Positions 15,245 to 23,742 are shown, numbered from the stretch's first letter. The stretch: DNA of 34,845 bases from Nannocystis pusilla (GCF_020073745.1 NZ_JAIRAU010000042.1:1-34845); one strand, 5' to 3'. A program made the numbers and translations. Notes: generated by a model not told the origin, from the letters alone.

Positions 15245-15877
15245 TCAGGCGGGGCGAGGCGTGGTGCGGCGGCGGCGGTCGGCGAGGCGCTCGAAGCCGA
15301 CGGCGAGCGCATGGAAGGCGCGGGCGAAGGGGCGGCGCTCGGAGGCCGCGAGGGCGCACTCGGGGTTGTGGGCGAACCATGTGAGGGCCTGCTCGGCGTC
15401 GGCGAGGAGGGGGCGGCGGCGGGCGAGCCAGTCGGCGCACCAGTCGGCGAGGGCGTCGGCGCGGTCGCGGCGGGCGACCTGCTCGAGCAGGACGACGAGG
15501 TCGACGCCGTGGCGCATGCCGAGGAGGGTGGCGCGGTACGAGCGCTCGGCGGTGAGGAAGAGGTCGACGATTTGGTTGCGGAGCGTGGAGAAGGCGGCGC
15601 CGACGGTGCGGCCGCCGAGGCTGACGGGCAGCTGCTCCTCGGTCACGACGACGGGGAGGGCGACGAGCGCCTCGTCGGCGTGGGCGGCGACGGCTCGCAG
15701 GACCTGCGCCGGCGGGACGTCGCCGAGTCGCTGGATCTCGATGCGAGGGTGACGGCGCGCCGATTGCTCGGTCTGGAACAGCTCGCGGACGAGGTTGGCG
15801 AGCCAGGCGTGATCGAGCTCGTGATCGTGAGAGGGCGACGTTTCTGCGGTCGGGTCGTGTTGCACGCGGGACGTCAT
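15245..15877 (-). CDS. Hypothetical protein, 210 aa
   Basis: The frame starts at the ATG at 15875-15877. It appears soluble and mainly helical, with no signal peptide. The central part (about residues 70-125: VALPVVVTEEQLPVSLGG, AAFSTLRNQIVDLFLTAERS, LLGMRHGVDLVVLLEQVAR) looks like a compact helical bundle, and the C-terminal half is rich in Trp, Ala and Arg (WCADWLARRRPLLADAEQAL). I recognise no family. It lies 104 bp downstream of the hemerythrin gene on the same strand, so the two may be cotranscribed; a role linked to the hemerythrin is only a guess. Confidence 0.6.
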   Translation of the reverse strand: MTSRVQHDPTAETSPSHDHELDHAWLANLVRELFQTEQSARRHPRIEIQRLGDVPPAQVLRAVAAHADEALVALPVVVTEEQLPVSLGGRTVGAAFSTLRNQIVDLFLTAERSYRATLLGMRHGVDLVVLLEQVARRDRADALADWCADWLARRRPLLADAEQALTWFAHNPECALAASERRPFARAFHALAVGFERLADRRRRTTPRPA

Positions 15878-15981
15878 GGCCGAGTTCGCGCCGGCGGCAA
15901 CCGTGCCGGGTGATATTCGTCGAGACCGCCGGGACCCTCGCCGGCGCGAGCGTCGGCGGCGGCGCAGGACGGTCGCGCGGC

Positions 15982-16470
15982 TCAGGTCGCGGGGTGCTCC
16001 GGGGCCGGCGCGTCGAGGCGGGTGAGGTCGCGGTGGACGCGGGCGCGCTCGGCCTGGAAGTGGGCGCCGAGGCCGTCCGCCTCGCGCTCGCTGAGGGCGC
16101 TGCGAGCCCGCGCGAGCAGGCCGTTCTCCTCTTCGCGCAGGTGCTGGATCATGCGCTCACACAGGAAGGTGATGGTGGAGCGCCAGCGGGCGTCGCCGAG
16201 GGGCATGCGCTCGGCCTGGCGCAGCAGGGCGTCGAGCCGTTCGTGCTCCGCGAGCGCCTGGAGGGCCGGCTGCTGCACCTCCTTGAGGTGGATCATGTAG
16301 CTGTAGAAGGCGCGCTCCTCGGCGCGGGCGTAGGCGGTGTACTGGCACAGGAGGCCGCACAATTGCTCGTGCTGCTCGTGGGGCTCGCGGCCGGCGTGGT
16401 CGCCGAGGCGGAGCAGCGATTCCCGCAGGCGCTGGTGCTCGTCTCGGAGGTGGTCGAAGATGGATGCCAT
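15982..16470 (-). CDS. Hemerythrin HHE-domain protein, 162 aa
   Basis: I use the ATG at 16468-16470 (MASIFDHLRDEHQRL); the frame is open far upstream, but that part is translated 57-bp tandem repeat and unlikely to be coding. The sequence is a four-helix bundle with metal ligands expected of the HHE family: H12 in RDEH, ARAEER near 49-53, H76 in AEHERL, H110 in IQH and E114 in LREEE. HHE proteins bind a di-iron centre and serve in oxygen, NO or iron sensing or in repair of oxidative damage; the specific role is not visible. A second hemerythrin (23743-24219) is similar in size but clearly diverged. Confidence 0.85.
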   Translation of the reverse strand: MASIFDHLRDEHQRLRESLLRLGDHAGREPHEQHEQLCGLLCQYTAYARAEERAFYSYMIHLKEVQQPALQALAEHERLDALLRQAERMPLGDARWRSTITFLCERMIQHLREEENGLLARARSALSEREADGLGAHFQAERARVHRDLTRLDAPAPEHPAT

Positions 16471-17441
16471 GCGTGCATTCCTGGTGGGCCGTGCGGTGCC
16501 CCGAATGATGGGATGGTGGAGGCCGCGACGAGTGCCGGCGTCCGGGTCTTCCCCGGTCGACTCCGGCGAGGCGTCGCGCGGCCTGTCACGGAAGGTGGGC
16601 GGGAGCACGGCGCCGGCAAGGTGGGGCGGGGGGAACGCACGCGGTGTGCAGGATGCCCCCGAGGAGCACGGGCCCGGACCTTCGCTCGCACGGTCGGGCT
16701 GCGGAAGAGGCCGCCGCGTGGGGAGCGGGCCCGGCGAGTCGGCGTGGAGGGCGCGGGAGCGGTGCGCAAGGTGCGGCGAGCGTCGGCGAAGGCGCCGCGA
16801 GGCTCTCGCGGGGCTGCGGCGGGCTTGGCGGCCGTTCGTCGAGCATGCCCGGCCGCAGTGATGGCGGCGGTCGAGCGCGCGGAGGAGAGGTCGCGGCGGC
16901 GAATGGTGATGGTTCGGTGAACGCGGGAGCGCCCGAGCGGACGGGATTGTCGGTGGAGCGAGGCTGTGGTGAATCGTGAACGTCGAGTGCGTGGAAGCGG
17001 GCTGAATCGTGGCGGCGAGGCTGTGGTGAATCGTGAACGTCGAGGGCATGGAAGCGGGCTGAATCGTGGTGGCGAGGCGGTGGTGAATCGTGAACGTCGA
17101 GCGCGCGGGCGGCGGGCGTGATTCACGGGGGCGCGAGGCTGGAGAGGTATCGCCGGAGTTGCCCGGGACTGTGACGAATGCGACCGAGCGCTGGCGTCGG
17201 CGCGGCGGACCGCCGAGCGGCGCGGTCGGGTACTGCGGTCAGGGGCGAGAGGTCGGCGGAGGAGCTGGTCGAGAGGACAGGTCTGGTTCGTGCCGACCGT
17301 CCTCGGAGCGGCGCGAATGCGAGCGCGATCAGGGAATGACCTGGCGCGAAGTCGCGCATTGTCCGAAAGAGGCGGCCCGCCGGCCGGTGCGAAAATTGTC
17401 CTTGCGGGCCGGTAGACGGGGTGCCATGGTGGTTTGACCGC
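16471..17441. other. Long intergenic region with a 57-bp tandem repeat
   Basis: Nearly 1 kb without a gene I can support, between the divergent hemerythrin and TetR-P450 operons. Frames on both strands are Arg- or His-rich and start in the repeat. The only clear structures are the tandem repeat at 16958-17105 and the operator just beyond its right edge. Confidence 0.5.
16958..17105. repeat. 57-bp tandem repeat, about 2.6 copies
   Basis: Units begin at 16958, 17015 and 17072 with GCGAGGCnGTGGTGAATCG, and each continues with GTGAACGTCGAG then GGAAGCGGGCTGAATCG. Copies differ at only a few positions. The period is a multiple of three, so one leftward frame reads through (TFTIHHSLA-like peptides), but I see no start or signal. 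It is a candidate variable-number minisatellite. Confidence 0.85.
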
Positions 17442-17466
17442 GTGACCGGATTTAAAATCTGGTCAC
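17442..17466. promoter_or_regulatory. 25-bp palindromic TetR operator candidate with promoter-like -35
   Basis: Arms GTGACC-G-GATTT and AAATC-T-GGTCAC meet at one central base; only the seventh pair on each side is mismatched. It is AT-rich at its centre, ends 22 bp upstream of the chosen GTG start of the TetR gene, and overlaps sequence just downstream of a TTGACC (17434-17439) that could be a -35 box. This is where an autorepressor of the TetR-P450 operon would bind. Confidence 0.7.
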
Positions 17467-17472
17467 GAGGTC

Positions 17473-17478
17473 AAGGAG
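17473..17478 (+). promoter_or_regulatory. Ribosome binding site for the TetR gene
   Basis: AAGGAG lies 10 bases before the GTG at 17489 but only one base before the alternative GTG at 17480, so it favours the later start. Confidence 0.6.
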
Positions 17479-17488
17479 AGTGCCGGAC

Positions 17489-18181
17489 GTGTTCGATCGC
17501 CCGCGGGACAGCGCCAATCGCGCAGATCGCATCCTCGACGCCGCGGGAGTGCTGCTCCTGCGGCTCGGCTACCGGAAAGTGACGATCGAGGACGTCGCGA
17601 AGCAAGCCGATGTCGGCAAGGGCACGGTGTACCTGCACTGGCGCAGCAAGGAGCAGCTGTTCACGGCGCTCGTGATGCGGACGTCGGTCGAAGTGACCGA
17701 GGAGCTGCTGGGGCTGGTGCGCGCCGATCCGGCCGAGGTATTGCCGCACCGATTCATGCGCTCGTCGTTCCTCGCGGCGGTGCGGCGGCCGGTGATGTTC
17801 GCGCTGCTGACCGGCGACAATGAGCTGCTCGGGAAGCTGGGCAAGGGGCCGATACGCCAGATGAAGGAGCGATCCGGCGAGCACTACTCGCGGATGATGA
17901 TCGCGCGCGGGCTGCTGCGCGGCGACGTGCCGCACGTCCAGTACACGATGCGGGCGGCGATGCTCGGCTTCTACCTGCTCGAGAGCCTCGACCACGAGGC
18001 CGCCAATTTCGCCGCGGAGGTCAAGGCCGACGCGATCGCGCACGTCATCCGGCACGCGTTCGAGCCGGGGGGCGTGCCGGACCCGACGGTCGTCGCCGAG
18101 GCGGCGAGGGAGTTCGCGACGCTGCTCGAGAGCGTGGTCTCGACCTGTCGCGCGTGGATCTACGAAGGAGGGCCATCATGA
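17489..18181 (+). CDS. TetR/AcrR family transcriptional regulator, 230 aa
   Basis: From the GTG at 17489 the protein reads VFDRPRDSANRADRILDAAG, then a classic TetR HTH (VTIEDVAKQADVGKGTVYLH, then WRSKEQLF) at about residues 30-60, followed by a helical ligand-binding and dimerisation domain. A second GTG in frame, three codons upstream, is too close to the AAGGAG to be preferred. The last codons overlap the P450 start (ATGA), so both genes form one translationally coupled operon. With a near-perfect 25-bp palindrome 22 bp upstream, it probably represses itself and the P450 and is released by the P450 substrate or product (inference). Confidence 0.9.
   Translation: MFDRPRDSANRADRILDAAGVLLLRLGYRKVTIEDVAKQADVGKGTVYLHWRSKEQLFTALVMRTSVEVTEELLGLVRADPAEVLPHRFMRSSFLAAVRRPVMFALLTGDNELLGKLGKGPIRQMKERSGEHYSRMMIARGLLRGDVPHVQYTMRAAMLGFYLLESLDHEAANFAAEVKADAIAHVIRHAFEPGGVPDPTVVAEAAREFATLLESVVSTCRAWIYEGGPS
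18165..18171 (+). promoter_or_regulatory. Strong ribosome binding site for the P450 gene
   Basis: AAGGAGG, six bases before the ATG at 18178, lies inside the 3' end of the TetR gene. It fixes the P450 start and excludes the in-frame ATG at 18154. Confidence 0.8.
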
Positions 18182-19380
18182 CGAATGTCGCTGATACGTG
18201 GGGCATCAACCCGCAGCAATTCTGGCTGCGCGGGCAACGGCCGGAGGAGCCCGTGCGCTTCGATCCGGAGACCGGCATGTGGAACGTGTACGGCTACCCG
18301 GAGACGGTGCGGGTCCTCGGCGAGCCGGGCACGTTCTCGTCCGACACGCTGCGGGTGCTGCCCGACAGCGTGATGCGCGGGAACAAGGCGATGCGCGAGG
18401 GCAACCTGGTCCAGATGGACGAGCCGGACCACAAGAAGCTGCGCCGGCTCGTCAGCGAGGCGTTCACGCCGAAGGTCGTGGCCGACCTCGAGCCGCGGAT
18501 CGCCGCGCTGACGCACGAGCTGCTCGACGCGGCGGCGCAGCGCGGACACCTCGAGCTGGTGGCCGATCTGGCGTACCCGCTGCCGGTGATCGTGATCGCC
18601 GAGCTGCTCGGGGTGCCGAGCAGCGACCGCGACCTGTTCAAGCAATGGGTCGACAAGATGCTGGAGTTCTCCGGCCAGTTCTCGCTGGTGAAGCAGAGCG
18701 CGGAGCAAGATCGGGCGCTCGAGATCGTGTTCGAGCAGCGGCGGCAGCTCACCGAGTACCTGGCGGCCCACGCGACCGAGCGCGTGCAGCGGCCGCGTGA
18801 AGACCTGCTGACGAAGCTGGTCCAGGCGGAGGTCGACGGCGAGCGCCTCACCACCAACGAGGTGGTCAACTTCGCCACCGTGCTGCTGATCGCCGGTCAC
18901 ATCACGACGACGATGCTGCTCGGCAACACGGTGCTGTGCCTCGACGCCCACCCCGAACAGATGGCCCGCGTCCGCGCCGACCGCCGGCGGCTGGCAGGGG
19001 CGATCGAGGAGTCGCTGCGCTTCCTCAGCCCGTTCGCGGCGGTCGGCCGGGCGACCACGGTCGAGACCGCGCTCGGCGGGGTGCGGATCCCGGCGGACAA
19101 GCTGCTGATGGTGTGGATCGCGGCGGCCAACCGCGACGAGCGGCAGTTCGCCCGCCCCGACGAATACGACGCGAGCCGCGATCCGAACCCGCACGTCGCG
19201 TTCGGCCGCGGGATCCACTTCTGCCTCGGCGCGCCGCTGGCCCGCCTCGAAGGCCGCGTGGCGCTCGGGATCCTGCTCGACCGCTTCCCCGACCTGCGCG
19301 TCGACCCGGCAGGTCCGGAGTTCATCCCGAGCCCGAACATGACGGGGGTGCGCAAGCTGCCGCTGCTGCTCGCGTCGTGA
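18178..19380 (+). CDS. Cytochrome P450, 400 aa
   Basis: A soluble bacterial class I P450 that would insert oxygen into a small molecule using external ferredoxin and reductase, neither of which is nearby. The heme-binding loop is FGRGIHFCLG with C349 as thiolate ligand, the ExxR motif is E278-ESLR281, and the I-helix motif is AGHITT at 239-244. Most P450s have an acid before the Thr (AGxE/DTT); here it is Ile, which alters the usual proton-delivery pair and is seen in only some P450 groups. The length is typical. It overlaps the TetR gene by four bases (ATGA) and ends 19 bp before the convergent dipeptidase-like gene. It may act in catabolism of, or defence against, the ligand sensed by the TetR protein; the substrate is unknown. 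Confidence 0.95.
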   Translation: MTNVADTWGINPQQFWLRGQRPEEPVRFDPETGMWNVYGYPETVRVLGEPGTFSSDTLRVLPDSVMRGNKAMREGNLVQMDEPDHKKLRRLVSEAFTPKVVADLEPRIAALTHELLDAAAQRGHLELVADLAYPLPVIVIAELLGVPSSDRDLFKQWVDKMLEFSGQFSLVKQSAEQDRALEIVFEQRRQLTEYLAAHATERVQRPREDLLTKLVQAEVDGERLTTNEVVNFATVLLIAGHITTTMLLGNTVLCLDAHPEQMARVRADRRRLAGAIEESLRFLSPFAAVGRATTVETALGGVRIPADKLLMVWIAAANRDERQFARPDEYDASRDPNPHVAFGRGIHFCLGAPLARLEGRVALGILLDRFPDLRVDPAGPEFIPSPNMTGVRKLPLLLAS

Positions 19381-19399
19381 GCGGCGCGGCGACCGGCGC

Positions 19400-21343
19400 T
19401 CAGGCGCAGGTGCCTCGCGGCGTGCCGCATTCGCCGGCGTCGGCGCAGGTGCCGCTGATGCACTCGCCATCGAAGCGGCAGGCCTCGCCGGCGGCGAGCG
19501 AGGCCTCGCAATAGGACTCGTCGCATTCGCTGGGGAACTCGGCCTCGCGGGCGGGGTGCGCCGGCAATTCGACGACGCCCTGGACGTCGAGGTCGTCGAC
19601 TGGGTCGGCGGGGCCGGAGCGAGGGGCGGCGGCGCGCTCCCACATGCGCACGAAGGCGTCGGCGGAGTTGCGCAGCGGCTCGGTGTCGCTGCCGAGCAGG
19701 TCGAGGTCGGCGAGCAGGTCGGGCAGGAGGCCGATGTGGCCGAAGCCGGCGTCGTCGTAGGCGGTGCCGAGCGGCGAGGCGTCGCCGGCGAGCTCGTCAC
19801 GGCGCTGGCAGGCGCCCTCGGTGGGGAAGGAGGCGGAGCAGGCGTCGGGGCCGAAGCGCGGGCGGACCTGCTGGATGAAGCCGTTGAGGTCGGAGCCGAG
19901 GCCGACGGCGATCTTGAGGCCGAGGCGGGCGAAGTCGTAGGACTGCGCGAACGACCGGCTCGAGCCGTGGCAGGTGTTGGCGACCGCCGACTGCTCGTAG
20001 GTGTTGACCTCCTCGTGGCCGGTGCGGAGCCCGAACATGCCGCCGGTCTCGCGCAGCATCTCGATGATCCACGCAGGCGTGGTCTTCTCCTCGCGCGCCT
20101 TGGCGGCGGGCAACATCTCGCGGAAGTGCCCGTGCGAGATGTAGAACGGGTAGTAGTCGCGCGCGACCGAGAGCTCGTGGAGGTGGCGGACGCCCTTCTC
20201 CGACAGGTGCGCGGCGTCGACGAGCATGCCGAGGTCCATCATCGCACCGACGAGCTCCTCGCCCTCGGCGGTGAGGCCGAGGGTGTTGCGACAATTGGCG
20301 TCGACGTCGAAGCCGAGAGTGACGGGGCCCTGGGTGATCCCGCAGTCCATGTCGATGTGACAGTTCTCGGCGTACTGGGCGATGTGGAAGATGTTGTTGT
20401 GCGGGGCGGCGCCGCCGAAGCGGTTGTCGAGCTGGTGGACGGGCTGGAGGGTGCGCACGCCGAGGGCGTAGAGCTCGTCGAGCTGCGGCTTCCAGTCGCC
20501 GTCCTTCATGAGGTGCGAGGTCTCGACGCTGAGGACGATCGCCAGCCGATCCTCCTCGACGATCCGGCGCGCGTCGGCGGCGGTCAGGGCGATCTCGGCC
20601 CAGTCGTGGGTCTTGACGAACTCGTGGGCCAGCTCGAGCTGGAGCTTGATGTCCTCCATCTCGTCGCACTGCGGCCGCTCGACGTTCTCCTCGGCGATCG
20701 CGCGGCACAGCCAGTCGAACGAGTCGGCCGACATCACCTCGAGCCGCAGGCCGGCCATGTACGCGTCGTGCAGCTGCTCCTCCCAGACCTGCTGGTGGGC
20801 GATGACGTCCCAGCGCGGCCAGCCCTCGAAGCCGGGCCAGCCGGCCGCGCGATCCTTGTGCTCGCCGGTGTCGCCGAGCGAGCCGGGGATCTGGCTGACG
20901 TACTCGCTGACGACGCCGCCGCCGCCGGGCGCGGCGATGACCGAGACGAGCGGGACGAGCTGGGCCAGCTCCTCGATCGTCATGCCCTCGCAGCTGCCGA
21001 GCAGCGGCCCGAGGTCGTCCCGGAGCCGCCCGTGATCGCCAGGCTCGCCGCCGTCGCACGGGGCGAGCGCGACGTCGCCGGCGCCGGCGTGGCTGCCGTG
21101 GAACCACCCGCCGCCGAAGGCCTCCTCGGCGAACATGTGCAGGTGGAGGTCGGCGATGCCCTGCAGCGGCGGCAGCTCGGGACCGCCTGTGGTGGTGTCG
21201 CCGGTGGTCGGCGGCCCCGCGGTGCTGGTGTCGCCGGTGCTGCTGCCGGTCGAGGTGCCGCTGTCCATGGTCTGGCCCTGGCCGCCGTTGCAGGCGAGGA
21301 GGAGGACGAGGATGGGCGAGATGGTGAAGACAGGACCCCGCAT
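19400..21343 (-). CDS. M19 (renal dipeptidase)-like lipoprotein, 647 aa
   Basis: The start at 21341-21343 precedes a lipoprotein signal ending LLLAC18 and a Thr/Ser/Gly linker (about 20-55). From residue 60 the chain follows the M19 dipeptidase barrel: ADLHLHMF, ELYALGVRTLQPVHQLDNRF, LVDAAHLSEKGVRHL, YPFYISHGHF, GGMFGLRTG and KIAVGLGSDLNGF. In M19 enzymes the first metal motif is HxD; here it is HLH, as in other amidohydrolases, so metal chemistry or substrate may differ. An insertion of about 200 residues between the first motif and ALGVRTLQ makes it longer than the usual 350-400 aa. The C-terminus is a Cys-rich module (CDESYCEASLAAGEACRFDG ...), common in myxobacterial secreted proteins. 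Probably a surface hydrolase; the substrate is unknown. Confidence 0.75.
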   Translation of the reverse strand: MRGPVFTISPILVLLLACNGGQGQTMDSGTSTGSSTGDTSTAGPPTTGDTTTGGPELPPLQGIADLHLHMFAEEAFGGGWFHGSHAGAGDVALAPCDGGEPGDHGRLRDDLGPLLGSCEGMTIEELAQLVPLVSVIAAPGGGGVVSEYVSQIPGSLGDTGEHKDRAAGWPGFEGWPRWDVIAHQQVWEEQLHDAYMAGLRLEVMSADSFDWLCRAIAEENVERPQCDEMEDIKLQLELAHEFVKTHDWAEIALTAADARRIVEEDRLAIVLSVETSHLMKDGDWKPQLDELYALGVRTLQPVHQLDNRFGGAAPHNNIFHIAQYAENCHIDMDCGITQGPVTLGFDVDANCRNTLGLTAEGEELVGAMMDLGMLVDAAHLSEKGVRHLHELSVARDYYPFYISHGHFREMLPAAKAREEKTTPAWIIEMLRETGGMFGLRTGHEEVNTYEQSAVANTCHGSSRSFAQSYDFARLGLKIAVGLGSDLNGFIQQVRPRFGPDACSASFPTEGACQRRDELAGDASPLGTAYDDAGFGHIGLLPDLLADLDLLGSDTEPLRNSADAFVRMWERAAAPRSGPADPVDDLDVQGVVELPAHPAREAEFPSECDESYCEASLAAGEACRFDGECISGTCADAGECGTPRGTCA

Positions 21344-21483
21344 CACAGGTCCGGGCACGCTAGCGAGCGCACTGGCGCCGGTCAAGCGCAGCGGCCGTTT
21401 ATGGTGTGGTCGCGAGCGCGGCGCTCGCACGTCGTCTGCATGCAGGCGCGAGCGTCGGGGCCTGACCGAGCATGACGGCGGCT

Positions 21484-22253
21484 TCATCCGCCGAAGCGCA
21501 CCGACAGGCCGGCGAGCACGGCGATGACGAGGGTCCTGCGCGCGCGGCCGACGAGGAGGCCGAGGTCGACGGCGACGCGGCGGGTGATGTTGACGATCGT
21601 GCCGGCGTCGCCGGCGAGCTCGCCGAGCTCGACGTGCGGGACGTCGAGGCGGGCGTAGACCTCGCCCCACACGCTCACGCGCCGATCGGCGAAGCTGCGC
21701 GAGAGGGAGGTGGCGAACAGATTGCTGGCAGCGCAGCAGCGGCCGGTCTCGGCGGGCCCGAGCTTCATGCCGGCGTTGATGCTGAGGTTCCAATTGCCGG
21801 GCGCGACGCCGAGGAGCAGCACGAGGCCGGGCAGCGGGGCCCAGAAGGTGGCGGGGCCGAATGGTGACACCGGGAGCAGCTGGGCCTGCAGGCCGAGCGA
21901 GGTGCGCGTCTGTCACCGCGCTCGAGCAGCTTGATCTTGGCGCCGAGCGAGATCTCGCTCTGCTGGCGCGCGGCGGTTTGTCCGCGGAACCATCGGTAGG
22001 GATCGCCGTCGAAGATCCGCAGCTCGACCCGCTCGTGCAGGCCGATGCGGATGATCATCGGCACCGCGACCCGGAACTCGTCGTCGCGCGCGCGGCCGTA
22101 CACCTGGCCGTCGACGCCGACCTCGACCTGAACGGCGCCTCTGGCGACGATCGAGGTGGTGTTGGCGATCGCCGGTCGATCGGGATCGACGCGCCGCGGA
22201 TCGTCGTCGGCGAGCGCGAGGACGGCGAGGCAAAGGGCGAGCATGGCGAACAT
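21484..22253 (-). pseudogene. Outer-membrane beta-barrel protein gene with a single-base frameshift
   Basis: The gene starts at ATG 22251-22253 with a signal peptide (MFAMLALCLAVLALADD) and reads correctly to about ...SLGAKIKLLERGD. Near 21910 the sense continues one frame over as TRTSLGLQAQLLPVSP and on to the C-terminus LAGLSVRFGG at 21484. Adding one base after GGTGAC (for example making CAG ACG) joins both parts into a 256-residue protein. Together they match the myxobacterial outer-membrane protein pattern: DRPAIANT near the start, IIRIGLHERVELRI, GAKIKLLE, then amphipathic strands ending in VRFGG. A sequencing error, a recent mutation or programmed frameshifting are all possible; no slippery A/T run is visible. 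It lies 6 bp downstream of the DUF421 gene. Confidence 0.75.
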
Positions 22254-22259
22254 GAGGGC

Positions 22260-22742
22260 TCACTCGTCCAGCGGCGACTCGGCGCGCGGGAGCTCGGCGT
22301 GATCGGGGCGGGGGATCACGGCGAGCTTGCCGTCGGGCTCGAGCACGACCCACTGGACCTGGTCGATCCGGTGCAGGCCGACCTTGTGCATCTCGCTGTA
22401 GATCTCGTCGGGCGAGATGCGCTCGCGGTTCATGTTGCCGACCAGGAACCGGCCGCGGCGCACCAGCAAAGTCGGCTCGCCCGAGATGGCCCGCTCGAGC
22501 GGCTTGATGTGGTGCATCGCCAGGGAGACGAGGAACACCAGGGAGAACAGGGTGGTGGCGCCGACGAGCGCGTTGGTCAGCGAGGGGTCGTCGCGCACGA
22601 GCGCGGGCGAGACGATCTCGGGGATGATGAGGAGCGTGACGAGCTCGGCCGGAGAGAGCTGACCGAACTCGCGTTTGCCCATCATGCGCATGCAGGCCAT
22701 GACGAGCAGGTAGACGACGACGACGCGGATGACGGTGTCCAA
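22260..22742 (-). CDS. DUF421 (YetF-like) membrane protein, 160 aa
   Basis: I use the TTG at 22740-22742 because AAGGAGG (22747-22753) lies just before it. Three hydrophobic helices (about residues 4-21, 32-48 and 53-75) are followed by a soluble domain with RRGRFLVGNMNRERISPDEI, EMHKVGLHRIDQVQWVVLEP and DGKLAVIPRP, the conserved C-terminal pattern of the DUF421/YetF family. The biochemical role of this family is poorly defined; B. subtilis members are linked to the membrane or spore coat. It follows the membrane-anchored protein at 22765-23280 by 22 bp and precedes the frameshifted outer-membrane protein gene by 6 bp, so the three probably form one envelope operon. Confidence 0.85.
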   Translation of the reverse strand: MDTVIRVVVVYLLVMACMRMMGKREFGQLSPAELVTLLIIPEIVSPALVRDDPSLTNALVGATTLFSLVFLVSLAMHHIKPLERAISGEPTLLVRRGRFLVGNMNRERISPDEIYSEMHKVGLHRIDQVQWVVLEPDGKLAVIPRPDHAELPRAESPLDE

Positions 22743-22746
22743 GCGG

Positions 22747-22753
22747 CCTCCTT
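22747..22753 (-). promoter_or_regulatory. Ribosome binding site deciding a TTG start
   Basis: AAGGAGG on the minus strand, four bases before the TTG at 22742. No ATG or GTG is suitably placed, so the rare TTG is the likely start of the DUF421 gene. Confidence 0.7.
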
Positions 22754-22764
22754 GTGCTTGCGAC

Positions 22765-23280
22765 TCAGGGCAGGACGACCAGGCTGATCGGGATCTCGGC
22801 GAGCTCGAAGGCGCCGGCGCGCAGCCGGACGACCCCGGCCAGGCGCCCGTAGCTGTTCGGCAGGTAATCGACGACGACGCTGTGCGCCTCGCCCGCGGCG
22901 ATGTCGCCGAGACCGACGACGTAGGCGTCGTCGTCGATGCGCTCGAGGCCGGGGTGGAAGACCGGCCGCGAGAGGAAGTCGAACAGGCCGCGGGCGAACT
23001 CCGCCCGCACGCCGGACAAGGGGGCGCCGGTGTCGTTGGCGACGGTGACCTCGATCCGGCTCCAATCCTCGAAGTGATCGCGCACGGGGAATTCGACGGC
23101 GAGGCCGACGCCGCGCTCGACGATCTCGACCCGCTCGCGGGCGTCGCCGAGCCGGCCCGCCAGCGCGAGCACCGGCGCGACCAGCAGCAGCGGCACACCG
23201 ATCATTTGCAGGCGGTGAAATTGCAGCCGTCGCTCGATCTCGGGGGCGGTCGGGGGCTCGTGGTCGTGTTCGCTGGGCAT
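22765..23280 (-). CDS. Hypothetical single-pass membrane protein, 171 aa
   Basis: Start ATG at 23278-23280. A short acidic, His-containing N-terminus (MPSEHDHEPPTAPEIERR) is followed by one membrane segment (about residues 26-42, MIGVPLLLVAPVLALAG) and a beta-rich extracytoplasmic domain with EVTVANDTGAPLSGVRAEF, VVGLGDIAAGEAHSVVVDY and FELAEIPISLVVLP, reminiscent of an immunoglobulin-like or cupredoxin-like sandwich. I recognise no named family. Its stop is 22 bp before the DUF421 gene, so it is probably a partner of that protein. Confidence 0.7.
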   Translation of the reverse strand: MPSEHDHEPPTAPEIERRLQFHRLQMIGVPLLLVAPVLALAGRLGDARERVEIVERGVGLAVEFPVRDHFEDWSRIEVTVANDTGAPLSGVRAEFARGLFDFLSRPVFHPGLERIDDDAYVVGLGDIAAGEAHSVVVDYLPNSYGRLAGVVRLRAGAFELAEIPISLVVLP

Positions 23281-23742
23281 GGCGGTCTACCGGCTCTGGT
23301 GTCCGGAATGACGGATGGGGCCAGGGAGCGGTCGCTTGCCCGTCGCTGCGGCGATTGTCGGCACCGACGCTCCGGCGCAGGCGAAACGGCGCAGGGCGCG
23401 AACTCGCGCTTCGGGCCGGAAATGGGCCTCAGCGGCCTCGACGGGCGGATCCAACGCCTGGGGTCAGGCGCGGCTGACGCGGCAGGCGGACGGACGGAGG
23501 CGAGGAGAGGGGCGAAGCAAAATGCGGTACCACGCTTTCCGGCAGGAGGAGGCGGTGCGCGCGGCGTCGCGGTCGTGGCGCGAGCGGTCGCGGGAAATCG
23601 GCTTGCCCCGCTCGCAATTCCGCACAACAGGTCCTTGCGAAGGCCCGCCGACGAAGGCCCGCGAATGCGTCGCGGTCATGCCATTGCCGGCGCCCGTCGC
23701 GGCGCGAGCGGTGGGCCCCCGACGATCCAAGGAGAAGGTGCC
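23281..23742. other. Divergent intergenic region, no gene seen
   Basis: 460 bp between the divergent membrane-protein and hemerythrin operons. No palindrome or RNA stands out; it presumably holds both promoters. Confidence 0.4.
23729..23734 (+). promoter_or_regulatory. Ribosome binding site for the second hemerythrin
   Basis: AAGGAG, eight bases before the GTG at 23743; this places the start well inside a much longer open frame. Confidence 0.7.

Noticed and set aside
16471..17049. Hemerythrin fused to an N-terminal repeat domain (TFTIHHSLA peptides)
   Set aside because: The extension is translated tandem repeat and intergenic sequence; the hemerythrin domain has its own good ATG.
22729..23742. 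Long N-terminal extension of the second hemerythrin
   Set aside because: Low-complexity translation overlapping the opposite membrane-protein gene; a clear AAGGAG precedes the GTG at 23743.
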